Part shown: piece by piece, positions 10,026 to 18,649 of the stretch
Layout of the letters: every line of letters starts with the position of its first letter
Position numbering within the stretch: the first letter of the stretch is position 1
Origin: Colwellia sp. C1TZA3
GTDB lineage: Bacteria > Pseudomonadota > Gammaproteobacteria > Enterobacterales > Alteromonadaceae
Assembly (NCBI RefSeq): GCF_007954265.1
Contig: NZ_VOLS01000030.1
Coordinates: 1 to 51,899 of the forward strand
Direction: 5' to 3'
Length of the DNA stretch: 51,899 bases
Position numbers and translations under genes: made by a program
Notes under the pieces: generated by a model
What the model saw: the letters and a program-made list of their open reading frames with translations, nothing else
Database searches by the model: none
What the model was told of the DNA's origin: nothing

Positions 10026-10054
10026 AAAAAAACCGACAGTTTGTCGGTTTTTTT
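10026..10054 (-). terminator. Terminator after fabV
   Basis: AAACCGACA and TGTCGGTTT form a compact hairpin bounded by A and T runs, about 80 bp beyond the fabV stop. The runs on both sides allow bidirectional action. Confidence 0.85.
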
Positions 10055-10134
10055 ATCACAACGATTAGGTTACTAATCCATCAGTCACTAGGCTATATAG
10101 TGCTCAATGTTGGTTGTATGTCATTTAAAACAAG

Positions 10135-11325
10135 TTAAAGCAAGTTATTGATCGCTAATTCAGGATTAATATCTGCGTCATAATCAACGCCAACAACGCC
10201 AAAACCAAACAACTTCAAAAACTCTTGATGATAACCAACATAATCGGTTAACTCATCAATGGTGTCGCTATCAACCGTGTTCCAAATGTCGGTAACACGT
10301 TTTTGCACACTGTCTTCAAGTTCTTTGTTGTTTTGACGTAAGCGCCCTGCTTCATCAATAATAGGATTTTTACCGTATATATTGTCTCTAAATAAGCCTT
10401 GAATTTGCTCGATACAACCTTCGTAAGTACCGTCAGCTTTCATCACTTTAAACATCGCTGAAATATATAATGGCATAATAGGAATGGCCGAACTGGCTTG
10501 TGTTACTACCGCATTGAGTGATGTAACATAAGCTTCACCCTTAAGATTAGCTGTGGTTGCTTTTATTGCCGTTGACGCGCGATCTAAATCTTCTTTTGCA
10601 CGCCCAATAGTTGCATGCCCATATATTGGCCAAGTTAATTCTTTACCAATATAGGTATAAGCCACAGTTTTAAAACCATCCGCCAATACACCAGCATCAC
10701 CGAGTGCTTTAATCCACAGTTCCCAATCAGCGCCGCCCATGACATCGATAGTGCCTTGAATTTCTGCTGCTGAAGCGGCATCAACTGACATTGAATCAAT
10801 CGTACGTTTAGAGGTATTTAAGTTTTTCGTAGTCACACTTTCCCCGATAGGTTTAAGTGCTGATGAATAAACTTCGCCGGTATCTGGATCCGTACGACGT
10901 GGTGACGCTAAGCTGTATACAATCAGGTCAATTTCACCTAACTCTGCTTTTATGGCGGCAATAGCTTTTGCTTTAATCTCATGAGAAAAAGCATCGCCAT
11001 TAATATTTTTTGACCATAAGCCCGCTTCGTCAGCCGCTGCTTGAAAGGCTGCGGTATTATACCAACCTGCTGATGCGGTTTTTCTTTCTGTCGGTGGCTT
11101 TTCAAAGAAAATGCCTAATGTTTTAGCGTCATTACCAAAAGCCGCTGTGATTCGAGATGATAAGCCGTAACCTGTTGAGGCACCAATAACTAGCACGTTT
11201 TTAGGTTTAACATCGGCTTGAGGCTGACTTTTTACATAAGCAATTTGCTCACTGACATGCGCTGCACAGCCGGCAGGATGAGCATTAGTACAAATAAAAC
11301 CACGAATTTTTGGCTTAATAACCAT
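10135..11325 (-). CDS. fabV: FabV, trans-2-enoyl-ACP reductase
   Basis: This 396-residue enzyme carries out the last step of each fatty acid elongation cycle, reducing the enoyl-ACP double bond with NADH. The start MVIKPKIRGFICTNAHPAGC and the dinucleotide loop GASTGYGLSSR (48-58) are diagnostic. The FabV catalytic pair with eight residues between Tyr and Lys is present as Tyr235 and Lys244 (YGHATIGRAK). FabV enzymes are commonly insensitive to triclosan. The gene is alone on the minus strand and ends with a strong terminator. Confidence 0.95.
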   Translation of the reverse strand: MVIKPKIRGFICTNAHPAGCAAHVSEQIAYVKSQPQADVKPKNVLVIGASTGYGLSSRITAAFGNDAKTLGIFFEKPPTERKTASAGWYNTAAFQAAADEAGLWSKNINGDAFSHEIKAKAIAAIKAELGEIDLIVYSLASPRRTDPDTGEVYSSALKPIGESVTTKNLNTSKRTIDSMSVDAASAAEIQGTIDVMGGADWELWIKALGDAGVLADGFKTVAYTYIGKELTWPIYGHATIGRAKEDLDRASTAIKATTANLKGEAYVTSLNAVVTQASSAIPIMPLYISAMFKVMKADGTYEGCIEQIQGLFRDNIYGKNPIIDEAGRLRQNNKELEDSVQKRVTDIWNTVDSDTIDELTDYVGYHQEFLKLFGFGVVGVDYDADINPELAINNLL

Positions 11326-11633
11326 AACTATACCTTCTTAGTGTCACTTCAAAATTCCAGTAATATACAACACAAAGTCGTATGGTGATACGGAGTTATT
11401 CAAAGCTACAATTTGAGTTTGAAAAATGCTTAATTAATATTAACTAAGCTTAATTGACTGTCTACAAGCAATTTTCCGACTAGTCTACTCTGGCTTTACC
11501 TCTTAAGAGATGCGACCAGTGGTAATATCTAGTAATGTAAGCGACAAAAGTGTTGTGATGCTAGTTATTAAATAGATAATGTCGTTCAAAAAATTCATAA
11601 AGCCATACTGAGATGGCTCGAGGCAAACATGTA
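11326..11633. other. Intergenic region upstream of fabV
   Basis: About 300 bp of AT-rich sequence with no convincing gene. It should hold the fabV promoter on the minus strand near 11330-11420. Minus-strand frames here and in the neighbouring repeat are a by-product of the repeat. Confidence 0.4.
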
Positions 11634-11711
11634 AGCGCAGCATACCGTACATCCTGTATATCGCTGCTTCTTCACATCCCTGTGAGCGCAGCATACCGTA
11701 CATCCTGTACA
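11634..11711 (-). repeat. Terminator-associated repeat, bolA copy (51-bp module)
   Basis: The 26-bp stretch starting AGCGCAGCATACCGTACATC occurs at 11634-11659 and again at 11685-11710, a period of exactly 51 bp. Between them lies a TCACATCCCTGTGA stem. On the minus strand the repeat begins directly after the T-tract of the bolA terminator. The tolC and lysS copies have the same 51-bp period and hairpin. Confidence 0.75.
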
Positions 11712-11743
11712 TAAAAGCACCGTTAACATAACATTAACGGTGC
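11712..11743 (-). terminator. Terminator after bolA-family gene
   Basis: GCACCGTTAA (11717-11726) pairs with TTAACGGTGC (11734-11743), and the minus-strand product ends in TTTTA. It lies about 45 bp beyond the stop of the upstream gene. Confidence 0.8.
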
Positions 11744-11785
11744 AAAATATAATAACGAGTGCTTTAGCAGAGATACACGAATAAT

Positions 11786-12109
11786 TTATCCTGTTTTTTT
11801 ACTACCACCTAAGCACTTAGGTGATAAAGGTGTGTTCTCAGCGTAATAGTTTTTCCACTCTTGTTCAGTATAAGTATGTAGGGCTAGTGCATGAATTTTA
11901 TCTGCAAGCTCTGCCGCTAATAATGTGTTGATGGCGCGATGGCGCTTAATCAAACGTTCACCTTCAAATTCATCTGAAACAATAATCACTTTAAAGTGCG
12001 ACTCGCTACCCGGTGCAACATTATGCATATGACTTTCATTAATTACATCGAGATGAAGGGGTGAAAAAGCAGAAAGTAATTTTTCTTCAATAATAGCTTC
12101 GATTGTCAT
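11786..12109 (-). CDS. bolA: BolA-family protein
   Basis: A 107-residue protein with the BolA fold. The family signature region [31 protein letters not shown] (residues about 38-68, read from its parts) ends in the [13 protein letters not shown] strand and helix. The conserved [17 protein letters not shown] segment contains histidines that can ligate an Fe-S cluster with a monothiol glutaredoxin. The C-terminal SPKCLGG is typical of BolA proper rather than IbaG. BolA proteins act in iron-sulfur handling and stress morphology. ATG 12109 has AGGG eight bases upstream. Confidence 0.9.
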   Translation of the reverse strand: MTIEAIIEEKLLSAFSPLHLDVINESHMHNVAPGSESHFKVIIVSDEFEGERLIKRHRAINTLLAAELADKIHALALHTYTEQEWKNYYAENTPLSPKCLGGSKKTG

Positions 12110-12255
12110 AGTATTTTCCCTAAGGTTGATCGGCTAATGGATCAGTTTTGATTTTAGTCGTTACTGATAATTATGCCATTTATCTAGACAGCTGACAGCG
12201 TTATTTTACATATTATTCTTGCTGCCTAAGTCTTTTAAAATTGCCAAAATAAACC

Positions 12256-12831
12256 TTAAAGGCATATTTTACGAAAGGTTAGGTTAATACGTGGTGCTAT
12301 TTCCTTACTTCTTTTAGGTAAGCAGTGCTGCCAATATTTTTGTGTATTTCCTCGCATAATCAGCAAGCTACCTGGCGTAAGCGCAATGTTTATTTTTTCT
12401 TTAGTGATGGTATGTTTAAGTTGAAATTCACGTTCTGCGCCAAAAGATAACGAGGCAATAGTTGGCCTTAGACCTAGTTCAGGCTCGTCATCACTATGCC
12501 AACCAACACTATCATGTTGATTACGATATAAATTTGCTAATACGGCATTAAACTCATGATCACAATAGTCGCTCACTTTTGCTTTTAGTGCCCGTAAATT
12601 TTCTGTCCAAGGTTGTGCTATTAAGGTTATATTTGAATAACGATAACTGAGATTATTGTCACCATACCAAGCTTGTAATCTTGGTATTTTCATCACCTTG
12701 CCAAACATTTTAATATCATCATGGCGCCAAGCTAATTTTTGTTCTAATTGCTGAAAAAGTATTTGTGCTTCGTCTGGAGCATAAAAGTTTTCGATGTAAT
12801 CAATATCAGCATCTGGAGATAGTATTTTCAA
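12256..12831 (-). CDS. AlkB-like 2-oxoglutarate/Fe(II) dioxygenase
   Basis: A 191-residue enzyme of the AlkB superfamily, similar in size and order to the ALKBH2/3-type proteins that remove methyl groups from alkylated DNA or RNA. The iron triad appears as the HxD pair in VGWHSDDEPEL and the distal His in YWQHCLPK; the 2-oxoglutarate arginine is in PRINLTFR at the C-terminus. The nucleotide-flip residues LANLYRNQHDSVGWH precede the HxD. The start is TTG at 12831 with a strong AAGGAAG site eight bases upstream. The exact substrate cannot be told. Confidence 0.88.
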   Translation of the reverse strand: MKILSPDADIDYIENFYAPDEAQILFQQLEQKLAWRHDDIKMFGKVMKIPRLQAWYGDNNLSYRYSNITLIAQPWTENLRALKAKVSDYCDHEFNAVLANLYRNQHDSVGWHSDDEPELGLRPTIASLSFGAEREFQLKHTITKEKINIALTPGSLLIMRGNTQKYWQHCLPKRSKEIAPRINLTFRKICL

Positions 12832-12969
12832 ACCAATAGCTTCCTTATGATGTTTTAATGATGAGATTGTCTTATTTAACGCTATTATCTCGATAAAATC
12901 CGCAATTAACTAGCTCGTAGTGATAAATTTTGTCACAATATCAGGAACGCCAACCAAGTATTTATCACT

Positions 12970-14109
12970 ATGATCAGCCCTTTTATTCTCAACGACAAAA
13001 ACCTTTTTCTCGATCGTTTTCCAACCGGCCAAGTCAACCGAAGCTTGCAAGCGTGGGATGCCGCTGATGAATATATTATTAGTTATGTAGAGCAACAGCT
13101 ATTAACCAGTGCAAAACAAAACATTCTTATTTTCAATGATAGTTTTGGCGCGATAAGCTGCAACTTAACTGAACAGCAATTGTATTGTGTTAGTGACTCA
13201 TTTTTAAGTCATCAAGGTATTGAGCTTAATCTAGAGCAAAATGGTTTATCAGACGAAAATATCACGCTACTAAGCAGCCTCGATGATTTGCCTAGCGATA
13301 TTAACCTCGTGCTTTATAAAATTCCAAAAAGCAAAGGCCTACTTTGCCAACAACTAAGCGCAATAAAACAGCAACTGAGTAAAGATGTTATATTTATCGC
13401 CTGCGATCGCGCTAAGGAAATTCACAGTTCGACACTTAAATTGTTTGAGAATTACTTAGGCACCACGACGACATCATTAGCAGTAAAAAAAGCCCGACTG
13501 GTTTTTAGTCAACTCGATAATGACAAAGCAATATCAGCAGTATTTCCAACCTCGTGGCCATTAGAGCACACCGATTTCACTTTACATAATCACGCCAACG
13601 TTTATGCCCGAGAAAAACTTGATATTGGCGCGCGTTATTTTATGGAGAACTTACCCAATGTTGCTGCAAACACTGAGGTTATCGACCTCGGTTGTGGCAA
13701 TGGTGTTATTGGCTTACAGGTATTATCAAAGCAGCCAGCAGCGCAAGTGCACTTTATCGATGAGTCATACATGGCGATCGCGTCAGCAAAATTAAATATG
13801 ACTGAGAACTTACCAGCAGCTATTGAACAATGCCATTTTCAAGTCAATGATTGTTTAACTAGTGTTGAAGGCGGTAGTGTTGACCTTGTGTTATGTAACC
13901 CGCCATTTCATCAACAAACCGCTACCACAGATCATATCGCGTGGCAGATGTTTAAAGACAGCCACCGGGTATTGAAAAAAGGTGGTGAGTTGCGCATTAT
14001 TGGCAACCGTCAGCTAGGTTACCATATAAAATTAAAACGTATTTTTGGTAATGAAAAGTTGATTGCCAGTAATGAGAAATTTGTCACTATTTCAGCAATA
14101 AAACGTTAA
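12970..14109 (+). CDS. rlmG: RlmG, 23S rRNA m2G1835 methyltransferase
   Basis: A 379-residue SAM-dependent methyltransferase matching RlmG (YgjO) in length and order. The N-terminal inactive domain starts with FLDRFPTGQVNRSLQAWDAADEY; the C-terminal domain has the SAM loop VIDLGCGNGVIGL (about residues 239-251) and the amino-methylating NPPFHQQ motif (about 314-320). HNHANVYAREKLDIGARYF precedes the SAM domain as in E. coli RlmG rather than RsmC. It is divergent from the alkB-like gene, about 140 bp apart. Confidence 0.92.
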   Translation: MISPFILNDKNLFLDRFPTGQVNRSLQAWDAADEYIISYVEQQLLTSAKQNILIFNDSFGAISCNLTEQQLYCVSDSFLSHQGIELNLEQNGLSDENITLLSSLDDLPSDINLVLYKIPKSKGLLCQQLSAIKQQLSKDVIFIACDRAKEIHSSTLKLFENYLGTTTTSLAVKKARLVFSQLDNDKAISAVFPTSWPLEHTDFTLHNHANVYAREKLDIGARYFMENLPNVAANTEVIDLGCGNGVIGLQVLSKQPAAQVHFIDESYMAIASAKLNMTENLPAAIEQCHFQVNDCLTSVEGGSVDLVLCNPPFHQQTATTDHIAWQMFKDSHRVLKKGGELRIIGNRQLGYHIKLKRIFGNEKLIASNEKFVTISAIKR

Positions 14110-14139
14110 TTTTACACCTTGAACTCTGCAGGATATAAA

Positions 14140-14709
14140 ATGAAATCAAGTATAATTAATTTACTGTTTTTAAGCGCTGCTACTTTGTTACTGGCCTGTA
14201 GTACGCCAATAAAGCAAGTGATTGTCAGCCCTGAAATCAATGTAGGTAGCAGTAATGCATTTCAACAAAAGCAAGTGCAATTACGCTTTAGTGATCTGCG
14301 CCGCTCAAACCATATTGTCCAAATTTTACATACCGGCGAAGCCACACAGTTATATTCACCTCAACAGCGCATTGTTGATGTAGTATCAGCGGCACTTACC
14401 CCAGCATTAATAGCTAATGGTCTACAAATACAGCCGCTAGCCGTTAATCAAGTCGAAGTCATTATCGACAATGCCTTGGTAAGTGTTCAACAACAAATAT
14501 TAAAATATAGTGCCAGTAATCAGATGAGTTTTCGTGTGATTGTCAACAATGGCAAAAACACCTTAACAAAAACATTTAAAATTACCGGTACCAGCAATGG
14601 TCCTCTCAAAGCAGACCTTGCGGTATTAGAGCGCGATTTTAACCAACAGCTCACAAGGCTATTAAGCCAAATAGTGCAAAGCAAAGAGTTGCAGCAATTT
14701 ATTCAATAA
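14140..14709 (+). CDS. YajG-like lipoprotein
   Basis: A 189-residue lipoprotein with signal MKSSIINLLFLSAATLLLAC and lipobox LLAC. The body (SPEINVGSS, LRFSDLRRSNH, QRIVDVVSAALTPALIANG) matches the YajG family of outer-membrane lipoproteins of unknown function, which are often found close to ampG. ATG 14140 is chosen because AGGA lies seven bases upstream; an in-frame TTG at 14119 is unlikely. The stop codon lies inside a run of 8-bp repeats. It begins about 30 bp after rlmG. Confidence 0.8.
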   Translation: MKSSIINLLFLSAATLLLACSTPIKQVIVSPEINVGSSNAFQQKQVQLRFSDLRRSNHIVQILHTGEATQLYSPQQRIVDVVSAALTPALIANGLQIQPLAVNQVEVIIDNALVSVQQQILKYSASNQMSFRVIVNNGKNTLTKTFKITGTSNGPLKADLAVLERDFNQQLTRLLSQIVQSKELQQFIQ

Positions 14710-14744
14710 CTTAATAACTTAATAACTTAATAACTTAATAACTT
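14705..14744. repeat. Five tandem copies of AATAACTT
   Basis: Five perfect 8-bp units run across the stop codon of the YajG-like gene. Because the stop is in the first unit, copy-number change would not alter the protein but would change the spacing to the next gene. Confidence 0.9.
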
Positions 14745-14771
14745 AACAACATTGCTATCGAGAGAGCCATA

Positions 14772-15359
14772 ATGAAAATTTTTTCAGTGATATTATTATT
14801 ACTTTCATTCACCTGTAGTGCCAAAAATTTAGCTATTGATCCTGATAATTTATTCCCACAGGTTAAGTTAGAAACCTCAATGGGCACCATTATTGTAGAG
14901 CTTGATAGAATACGCGCTCCGATTACGGTTGATAATTTTTTGACCTATGTAGTTAAAGGCGAATACAACAACACTATTTTTCATCGTATTGTGCCCGAAT
15001 TTATTGTTCAAGGCGGAGGCTATAGCCAAAACTTTGAACTTAAGAAAGTTGAAAAAACCATCATAAATGAATCAGGCAATGGTTTAAAAAATGAAATAGG
15101 CACAATTGCCATGGCAAAAGAAAACCGTCCTCATACCGCTAACAGACAATTCTTTTTTAACGTCGCCGACAATAGCAGTTTAGATCCCGGCAGGCATTGG
15201 GGTTACGCCGTTTTTGGTGCTATCGTTGAAGGCCAAGCCGTTGTAGATGCTATGGCCTTAGTGAAAACAGATTATAATGGCGAAATGGGCTGGGACGATG
15301 TGCCTATTGAGCCTATTATGCTAATCAAGGCCAGTTTGTTGCCTGCTATATCTATATAA
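14772..15359 (+). CDS. Periplasmic cyclophilin-type peptidyl-prolyl isomerase (PpiA-like)
   Basis: A 195-residue protein with a signal peptide (residues 1-17, cleavage after CSA) and a single cyclophilin domain. Core motifs are ETSMGTIIVELD, the catalytic arginine in FHRIVPEFIVQGGG, and the MAKENRPHTANRQFFFNV segment. It would catalyse proline isomerisation during folding in the periplasm. The C-terminal WDDVPIEPIMLIKA strand is standard. It follows the YajG-like gene by 62 bp, with AGAG about seven bases before the start. Confidence 0.88.
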   Translation: MKIFSVILLLLSFTCSAKNLAIDPDNLFPQVKLETSMGTIIVELDRIRAPITVDNFLTYVVKGEYNNTIFHRIVPEFIVQGGGYSQNFELKKVEKTIINESGNGLKNEIGTIAMAKENRPHTANRQFFFNVADNSSLDPGRHWGYAVFGAIVEGQAVVDAMALVKTDYNGEMGWDDVPIEPIMLIKASLLPAISI

Positions 15360-15678
15360 AGTACTTACCCGAAGTTGATTAATTATATAATGGGCTTATT
15401 AGTTTTTATAAAAGCCTTTAAAATGATGCTAAAGCAGGTGATAGATAACTTTACGTTGATAAAAAAACACGCCTCCAAATATCTTTTAATGGCTTAATCG
15501 CATTTTAACACCCACCATAAATCACAGGTCAACAACAGGTCAACAACAGGTCAACAACAGGTCAACGTTGACAATTTTAGTTTTATCTACGATAACTAAA
15601 CAGTATTAAGGCATATTACAAGCTGTATTATAGCTCAGCTAAGTCGCCTTATTGGCTACATATTACAAAAGGAAAACC
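15360..15678. repeat. Intergenic region with 11-bp tandem repeats
   Basis: This 319-bp gap has no credible gene. It contains three full copies and one partial copy of CAGGTCAACAA at 15525-15566, ending in GTCAACGTTGAC, itself palindromic. The array is too short and gapless to be a CRISPR. Confidence 0.7.
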
Positions 15679-16008
15679 ATGATAATTGAGCAGTTTATCA
15701 ATGAAAAAATCACACAAATTAGGGCCTATATTACCGCTGTTATTAATCATTCTCTGCACTACACTGAGCTTGATAAATTTGTCGAAAATACCATGGCAGA
15801 ATGGACTTTACTTCAGGTAAGTGACGAAACCCCCAATAATGCTAGAGAACGCGTATTTTGGCACATAATGCATGAACTTAGTTTGCACAGCGCTAATGAA
15901 CTTGACTATGATTTATACCTTAAAAGTGAGATATCCACCTGTTTAGAGTTTTTCTCTGGAACGGGCAGTTACCCTATTGATTGTATAGGTTGGCGCCCAA
16001 TACCTTAA
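15679..16008 (+). CDS. Hypothetical protein, 109 residues
   Basis: I do not recognise this family. It is a soluble, acidic, mostly helical protein beginning MIIEQFINEKITQIRAYI, with a WHIMHELSLHS segment in the middle and a C-terminal FFSGTGSYPIDCIGWRPIP that looks like a conserved motif. No signal peptide or membrane helix is visible. The start ATG 15679 is chosen for the AAAAGGAAAA site just upstream; an in-frame TTG at 15652 is less likely. It lies between a cyclophilin and ampG with gaps on both sides, so it is probably transcribed alone. Confidence 0.6.
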   Translation: MIIEQFINEKITQIRAYITAVINHSLHYTELDKFVENTMAEWTLLQVSDETPNNARERVFWHIMHELSLHSANELDYDLYLKSEISTCLEFFSGTGSYPIDCIGWRPIP

Positions 16009-16145
16009 TATTACAACATTAAAATCAAAAACCACAGATAATCAGTCATAACTAATTGCCGGTTTCAGAAGATTAAACTTCTGTTTACTAATACATTTTG
16101 GTAGCCTAACGGCATTATCTTTTCGCATTCATTAGGCTTTGAGCA

Positions 16146-17405
16146 ATGCAATCCCCAACCTTTAAGCAGGCAATACTTAATCGCCGCATGCTCATTTGTA
16201 TATTCACCGGCTTTAGCTCAGGACTGCCCTTATTTATTCTCTATCAACTAGTGCCGGGTTGGTTACGTTCAGAGGGGGTTAGTCTTACTGAAATTGGTTT
16301 ATTTTCCCTGATCGGCATTCCATACGTATGGAAATTCATTTGGTCGCCATTAATGGACCGATATTCATTACCGGTATTGGGACGCCGCCGCAGTTGGATG
16401 TTGCTCACCCAAGTATTATTGCTGTTCTCTATTGCAGGTTTTGGTTTTGTTGACCCGGTAATGAATATCTGGAATGTTGCCTACCTAGCAGCTGCAGTGG
16501 CATTTTTTAGTGCTAGTCAAGATATTGTGCTCGATGCCTATCGGCGCGAATTACTGCCTGAGCATGAACTTGGTCTAGGTAATTCTATTCACGTACAAGC
16601 CTACCGGCTTTCTGGCTTAGTGCCGGGTTCACTGGCCTTTATTCTTTCTGACCACATTAGTTGGCAAGCCGTATTTATTATTGTCGCCGCATTTATGCTA
16701 ATAGGCGTTGTCTTGAGTCTTTCAATCAAAGAGCTTAATAACACCGCCCAAGCACCAAAAACATTACAGCAAGCCGTTGTCTTACCCTTTAAAGACTTTA
16801 TTAATAGGGAAGGGACAAAATCTGCACTACAAATTCTTGCTTTTTTATTTTTATATAAACTTGGCGACAGTATGGCAACCGCTTTACAAACCCCATTTTT
16901 CATCGACTTAGGCTTTACTAAAACCGAAATAGGTGTGGTGGCTAAAACAGCATCATTAATTGCTATGACTATAGGTTTGGCAATCGGTGGTATAGTAATG
17001 ATTAAATTAAGCATTAATCGTGCCCTTTGGCTGTTTGGCTTTGTGCAAATAATCAGTATATTAGGTTTTGCAGCACTGGCAGAAATTGGCCACAACACCT
17101 ACGCTTTAGCTGTGGCTATGGGCTTTGAGTATTTGGGTGTTGGCCTTGGCACAGCAGCCTTTACCGCCTTTATTGCCAGAGCTACTAACCCAGCATTTGC
17201 AGCAACACAATTTGCATTATTTACCGCTTTAACGGCACTACCAAGAACATTTGCCAATGCCACCACAGGCGTTATTGTTGAGCAAATAGGTTGGACTAAT
17301 TTTTACTTTATATGTACGGCATTAGCGATACCCGGTATGTTAATGCTATTAAAAGTTGCACCATGGCGTGAGCCCTCTAAACCAGTAACGCAGGAGACAG
17401 CGTAA
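16146..17405 (+). CDS. ampG: AmpG-family muropeptide permease (MFS)
   Basis: A 419-residue transporter with about twelve membrane helices. The start ...RRMLICIFTGFSSGLPLFIL, the PYVWKFIWSPLMDRY loop and GRRRSWML are the AmpG signature in the first half. AmpG imports anhydro-muropeptides from the periplasm for cell wall recycling and indirectly affects beta-lactamase induction. ATG 16146 follows a GAG-containing leader. The gene is followed two bases later by a small membrane-peptide gene. Confidence 0.88.
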   Translation: MQSPTFKQAILNRRMLICIFTGFSSGLPLFILYQLVPGWLRSEGVSLTEIGLFSLIGIPYVWKFIWSPLMDRYSLPVLGRRRSWMLLTQVLLLFSIAGFGFVDPVMNIWNVAYLAAAVAFFSASQDIVLDAYRRELLPEHELGLGNSIHVQAYRLSGLVPGSLAFILSDHISWQAVFIIVAAFMLIGVVLSLSIKELNNTAQAPKTLQQAVVLPFKDFINREGTKSALQILAFLFLYKLGDSMATALQTPFFIDLGFTKTEIGVVAKTASLIAMTIGLAIGGIVMIKLSINRALWLFGFVQIISILGFAALAEIGHNTYALAVAMGFEYLGVGLGTAAFTAFIARATNPAFAATQFALFTALTALPRTFANATTGVIVEQIGWTNFYFICTALAIPGMLMLLKVAPWREPSKPVTQETA

Positions 17406-17407
17406 AT

Positions 17408-17578
17408 ATGATCCAACTATTTTTTCTTATCCCCATACTTATGAGTGCTATTTGGTATTGGTATTTAAATAGTAAAAATTACACCATTAAACAGGGCATA
17501 AAAGGCTTTGGTTATATCTTTGCTTTTAACGCGACTATTATCGCATTTTTTGTTTTAATGTTATTTATAACGCATTAA
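17408..17578 (+). CDS. Small membrane protein, 56 residues
   Basis: An open frame beginning ATG two bases after the ampG stop and ending TAA at 17576-17578. It encodes two hydrophobic helices (about residues 2-20 and 35-54) joined by the short basic loop NSKNYTIKQGIKG. AGGAGA in the end of ampG (about 17391-17396) is suitably spaced to start it. Its tight coupling to ampG and position before the shared terminator support a real gene. The family is not recognised; a helper of the transporter is only a guess. Confidence 0.65.
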   Translation: MIQLFFLIPILMSAIWYWYLNSKNYTIKQGIKGFGYIFAFNATIIAFFVLMLFITH

Positions 17579-17601
17579 TTCATCTAGCTATCTGAAAAAT
17601 A

Positions 17602-17628
17602 AAAAAAGCCGCACACTGCGGCTTTTTT
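17602..17628 (+). terminator. Terminator after ampG and the small membrane gene
   Basis: AAAAAAGCCGCA and TGCGGCTTTTTT form a strong GC hairpin with a long T-run, 24 bp after the small gene. It faces the convergent pseudogene at 17668 and may serve both. Confidence 0.9.
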
Positions 17629-17667
17629 AAACGCTAAGTTCAATAAAGTAAACTGACTTATTTTCAA

Positions 17668-18277
17668 TTAAAAAACTGAGCGAAAACCAGAGCGAGCACT
17701 ACTGCGGCCAGAACGACGGTTTCTTATTCTACTGTGCAATTCTTTACGCTTAGCTTCTAACCACTCATATCGAGTAATTTTTTCATCACTATGACGACCT
17801 TCTTCACGTTTACGATAGTGGCAAAAATCTAAGAAAGCCTCAATGTCATCTTTCAGCTCTTCAACAACTAACTCAATCATAATCGCGTCATCTAAAAAGC
17901 CTCAATGTCATCTTTCAGCTCTTCAACAACTAACTCAATCATAATCGCGTCATCTAAAAAGCCTAGCACCGGAATATGATCAGGCACTAAATCTTCAGGG
18001 TCACTAAAGTAAGCTAAAGCACTTAATACGTCAGCGCGTTTTTCATCTGGTATTTTCCACTCTTAATCTTCAATCATTGCGATTAAGGTTACTAATTTTT
18101 TAATTCTTTCGCTGACGAATAACGGCACATCAACTTTAATGTCATTACTAAGATTTTTGCGTTTACTATAATTTCTGCTTCAGTTAAATTTTTTCCTCCT
18201 AACCTAGATTGTCTCATGACATCACGAAAATACTCTAAATCTGATTCTTTCAACTCGAAGGTAACTTCAAATGCCAT
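17668..18277 (-). pseudogene. Decayed DUF1232 (YkvA-like) gene with three lesions
   Basis: Read on the minus strand, three frames together give a DUF1232-type protein: MAFEVTFELKESDLEYFRD at the start (ATG 18277, AGGA upstream), then VSERIKKLVTLIAMIED, then the family core ALAYFSDPEDLVPDHIPVLG and FLDDAIMIELVVEEL, ending in a basic tail. The frame shifts near 18145, consistent with one lost base. An in-frame TAA stands at 18063-18065 where GAA would give IEDEEW. A 62-bp perfect tandem duplication (17834-17895 and 17896-17957) shifts the frame again. The 70-residue frame left at 17668-17880 is only the C-terminal remnant. Confidence 0.82.
17834..17957. repeat. 62-bp perfect tandem duplication
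   Basis: The 62 bases from 17834 are repeated without change at 17896-17957 and the first seven bases occur a third time. 62 is not a multiple of three, so it breaks the reading frame of the DUF1232-like gene. The lack of divergence suggests a recent event. Confidence 0.95.
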
Positions 18278-18597
18278 TATAATTTTCCTCATATTTGGCT
18301 TACTTTGATCAGTAACCTTTTAAATTTAACAGAGATTTTTCAATACACCACCAATGCAGACAAATATTAACAATTCATTAAAATAACAGCTGTTGTATTT
18401 AAAGTACTTTTGAAATATATCTTGTTGATAGAGATAGTTTTTTTATTATATTGCTACTAAGGAATCTTAATACAGAAAACTAAATTTATGTTTAACATCA
18501 TTAAAATAATATTAGTAATATGGTTAACTTATCAATAAAAATAACCATTAGGTAAACTCAAAGTGCTCTTTGTGAACATTTATCGCAAGACAAGAGG

Positions 18598-18649
18598 TAT
18601 GCACATCGTCGTTCCTGGATGTATTAATGCCGTGAAGCCATGTTCCTAC
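18598..18649 (-). repeat. Left part of an intergenic repeat split by the IS
   Basis: CACATCGTCGTTCCTGGATG and the following bases resemble the terminator-associated repeat that resumes at 20637. The segment ends in GTTCCTAC, which is also the first sequence on the far side of the IS. This suggests that one repeat was interrupted by the insertion. Confidence 0.5.

Noticed and set aside
11503-11712. 69-codon minus-strand frame
   Set aside because: It runs through the 51-bp repeat and its residues simply repeat (RMYGMLR twice). There is no ribosome site and it overlaps the bolA terminator side.
12910-13095. 61-codon minus-strand frame
   Set aside because: It is antisense to the start of rlmG and has no ribosome site or recognisable feature.
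15525-15566. Possible CRISPR-like array
   Set aside because: Units are 11 bp and directly adjacent with no spacers; no cas genes are present.
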